Shown: positions 62,458 through 64,000 of the stretch, one piece after another
Layout of the letters: each line of letters begins with the position of its first letter
How positions within the stretch are numbered: position 1 is the first letter of the stretch
Source of the DNA: Mugil cephalus
Lineage: Eukaryota > Chordata > Actinopteri > Mugiliformes > Mugilidae
Direction of reading: 5' to 3'
NCBI RefSeq assembly: GCF_022458985.1
Contig: NC_061790.1
Location: 17,836,397 to 17,900,396 of the forward strand
Length of the DNA stretch: 64,000 nt
The notes under the pieces: model-generated
What the model saw: only the letters and a program-made list of their open reading frames with translations
Told to the model about the DNA's origin: nothing
Database searches by the model: none
Translations under genes and position numbers: made by a program

Positions 62458-64000
62458 CTCTCAATGTGCACAATGATTACCATAAATATTGATAAAGAAG
62501 TTCTTTTCTGTCTTTTGTATAGTACTTGCTTCACAAATTGACTGTTATTTATGTCATGGCCCATCTGTGTGCACTGAACCAGTTATAGTTCCATGTTCAC
62601 AATATGACAATATCACAAAACAACATTATGTTCTCTACTAGACTGAAGTATCGTTTGTATTCATTTAGATTTATGTTTTTGATCATTGGGTTGCTGAAAG
62701 ATGAAAGTTGTTGATATGGTTATGTTTCAAATCTCAATCTCACAGACCCACAAATACAAATCCCCCTACAGTGCACAGAAACTCTAATGCACACCAATTA
62801 GCCATAACTTTCTGACTGGTGTAGGAGAACATCTTATTTCTCCCCTGACCCACCAGGAGGGGTCACATCGCCAGACAGTCCATAACGGACAGCACTGTTT
62901 TTGTTTCCTTTGCAGACTTTTGAGACCATAAAACAAAGCCACGAAACAAGCTTTTAAGCACATTCCCGTGCCAACGAACAAGGATTAAAGACTTTTCTCC
63001 CATTTATGTGCAATCCACATTCAGGCACCAAAGATAAGAATGACCAGGCTAACAGACTAACTGTGGCAGATAAAGATCATAAACAAATCAAGAACTGCAA
63101 GATCTCTCTCTGATTAGAACTACAAACTATGAAATGTACACTTGTAACCAAAATTACAATGTTTAATCTATACTCAGCTCGTGATATGTGTCAAAAACCA
63201 GTGTTGTTAGTTTTTCTAGCTCAAAATTTGAAGAAGTTAGATTTGAGTATTTTAATCATAAGTTTCCACCATGGAGCCATACTGCCATCCAAAACTAGTT
63301 AAGGAAATGTCTTTGGAATGTAATTTTAACAAGTAATACTGTTATAGCGTTTTAATACACCTATATTCTACAAAGCAAGACTGGTTAACATAACCCGAAT
63401 ATAATCTACCTTTCCTTCTTCTTGATATTAGTTAGCGTTGCTTACTATCATTATTTAATTTTATGAATTAGGATATTGAGGAAAGTCGTAGAAATGAATG
63501 AATGTTTCTGATAATGTGTTTCCAAGTAAACATGATTTTTCATTGATTGAGTGTTCCATTTCATGTCTCTCTCGCATCTATGTTTCATTAAGCCTCCTCT
63601 AGTGGCAGTTGCCAGGCCCAACTGCACCACATGGCTGCTGCTGCAGAAACGAATTTAAATTGCGGAATTTGGTATTCGCTGGGGCTGCCTGCTTGGCATG
63701 TACACCTTGTGTCTGGCCTTTACACTCCTCAGCCCTAAGAGTAAATCATATTTGTTAATGTAATGTACCTACCTTTGTTAGTGTATCTAATTTGTATTTT
63801 GTGTAGTCGATGGTGTCACACATTAAAACACAGCAGAATTGAATGCTCTGCAAAAAAATCTGAAATCTGTTCTTGAACTGAATGCATATTGTAACACCTC
63901 ACGCAGAAGAAGCTAGGGAGGCTTTTTCTGTAAGGTAACTGAGGCTTGAACAGGAGCTAGCATATAATAGTACTTCACAGCACAGAGTAAGATTACACAA
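62458..64000. other. 3' flank of gene 8, no gene recognised
   Basis: The first ~180 bp resemble the flanks of genes 4, 5 and 7. The rest is AT-rich with random short frames; no element end was seen. Confidence 0.5.

Overview
The window looks like teleost fish genomic DNA. Its backbone is a tandem, same-strand (+) cluster of trace-amine-associated-receptor-like (TAAR) olfactory GPCR genes. The repeats between them (L2-, Rex1-, RTE- and L1-like LINEs, Ty3/gypsy and retrovirus-like fossils, Tc1, hAT, piggyBac and THAP-bearing DNA transposons) are of kinds typical of ray-finned fish. I see no bacterial, plasmid or CRISPR features.

Receptor layout, all on +: gene 1 (7587-8582), gene 2 (12041-13045), gene 3 (19732-20736), gene 4 (23830-24759), gene 5 (31616-32545), pseudogene 6 (37313-38226), gene 7 (54345-55277) and gene 8 (61525-62457). 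Seven are open single coding exons of 309-334 residues. Two truncated receptor tails lie downstream of genes 4 and 5. Genes 1-3 form one subgroup (N-terminus with HPCYE, 331-334 aa) and genes 4-8 a second (N-terminus with NWNFC or a close variant, 309-310 aa). All intact copies keep the amine-binding Asp3.32, DRY and NPxxY, and end in the TAAR-type AFFYxWFRSAFR motif. Each intact copy seems to have a short 5' non-coding exon and a small 5'UTR intron ending just before the ATG. Each has an ATTA-rich, homeodomain-type site 10-30 bp upstream of a TATA-like box.

The cluster grew by local segmental duplication. The gene 2 block (about 11.43-14.5 kb) matches the gene 3 block (about 16.94-22.28 kb, opened by a later LINE). 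The gene 4 block (23.5-25.6 kb) matches the gene 5 block (31.3-33.3 kb), each carrying a receptor plus the same truncated receptor tail. The pseudogene 6 block (36.45-38.58 kb) matches the gene 7 block (53.5-55.9 kb), each carrying the same LINE, Tc1 and L1 relics. Gene 8 shares only promoter and gene with that last pair.

The intergenic DNA is mostly nested transposable elements: LINE B inside LINE A (2.3-6.6 kb), an L2 inside LINE A (9.6-11.2 kb), an L1 inside a Ty3/gypsy fossil (14.7-16.5 kb), LINE A inside the gene 3 duplication (17.1-19.2 kb), a retrovirus-like element with near-identical LTRs inside an L1 (38.5-45.5 kb), a hAT fragment inside a THAP/ISL2EU-like transposon (46.3-48.9 kb), a nearly full-length Rex1-like LINE (50.4-53.4 kb) and an internally deleted piggyBac with TTAA flanks (60.4-61.2 kb). 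Host genes other than receptors were not found. I found no clearly new gene system. The most interesting signals are receptor-specific (loss of Trp6.48 in genes 2 and 3, loss of Trp7.40 in gene 8, a likely gene-conversion tract, a shared promoter plan) plus the datable nested insertions. All percentages and alignments here were judged by eye.
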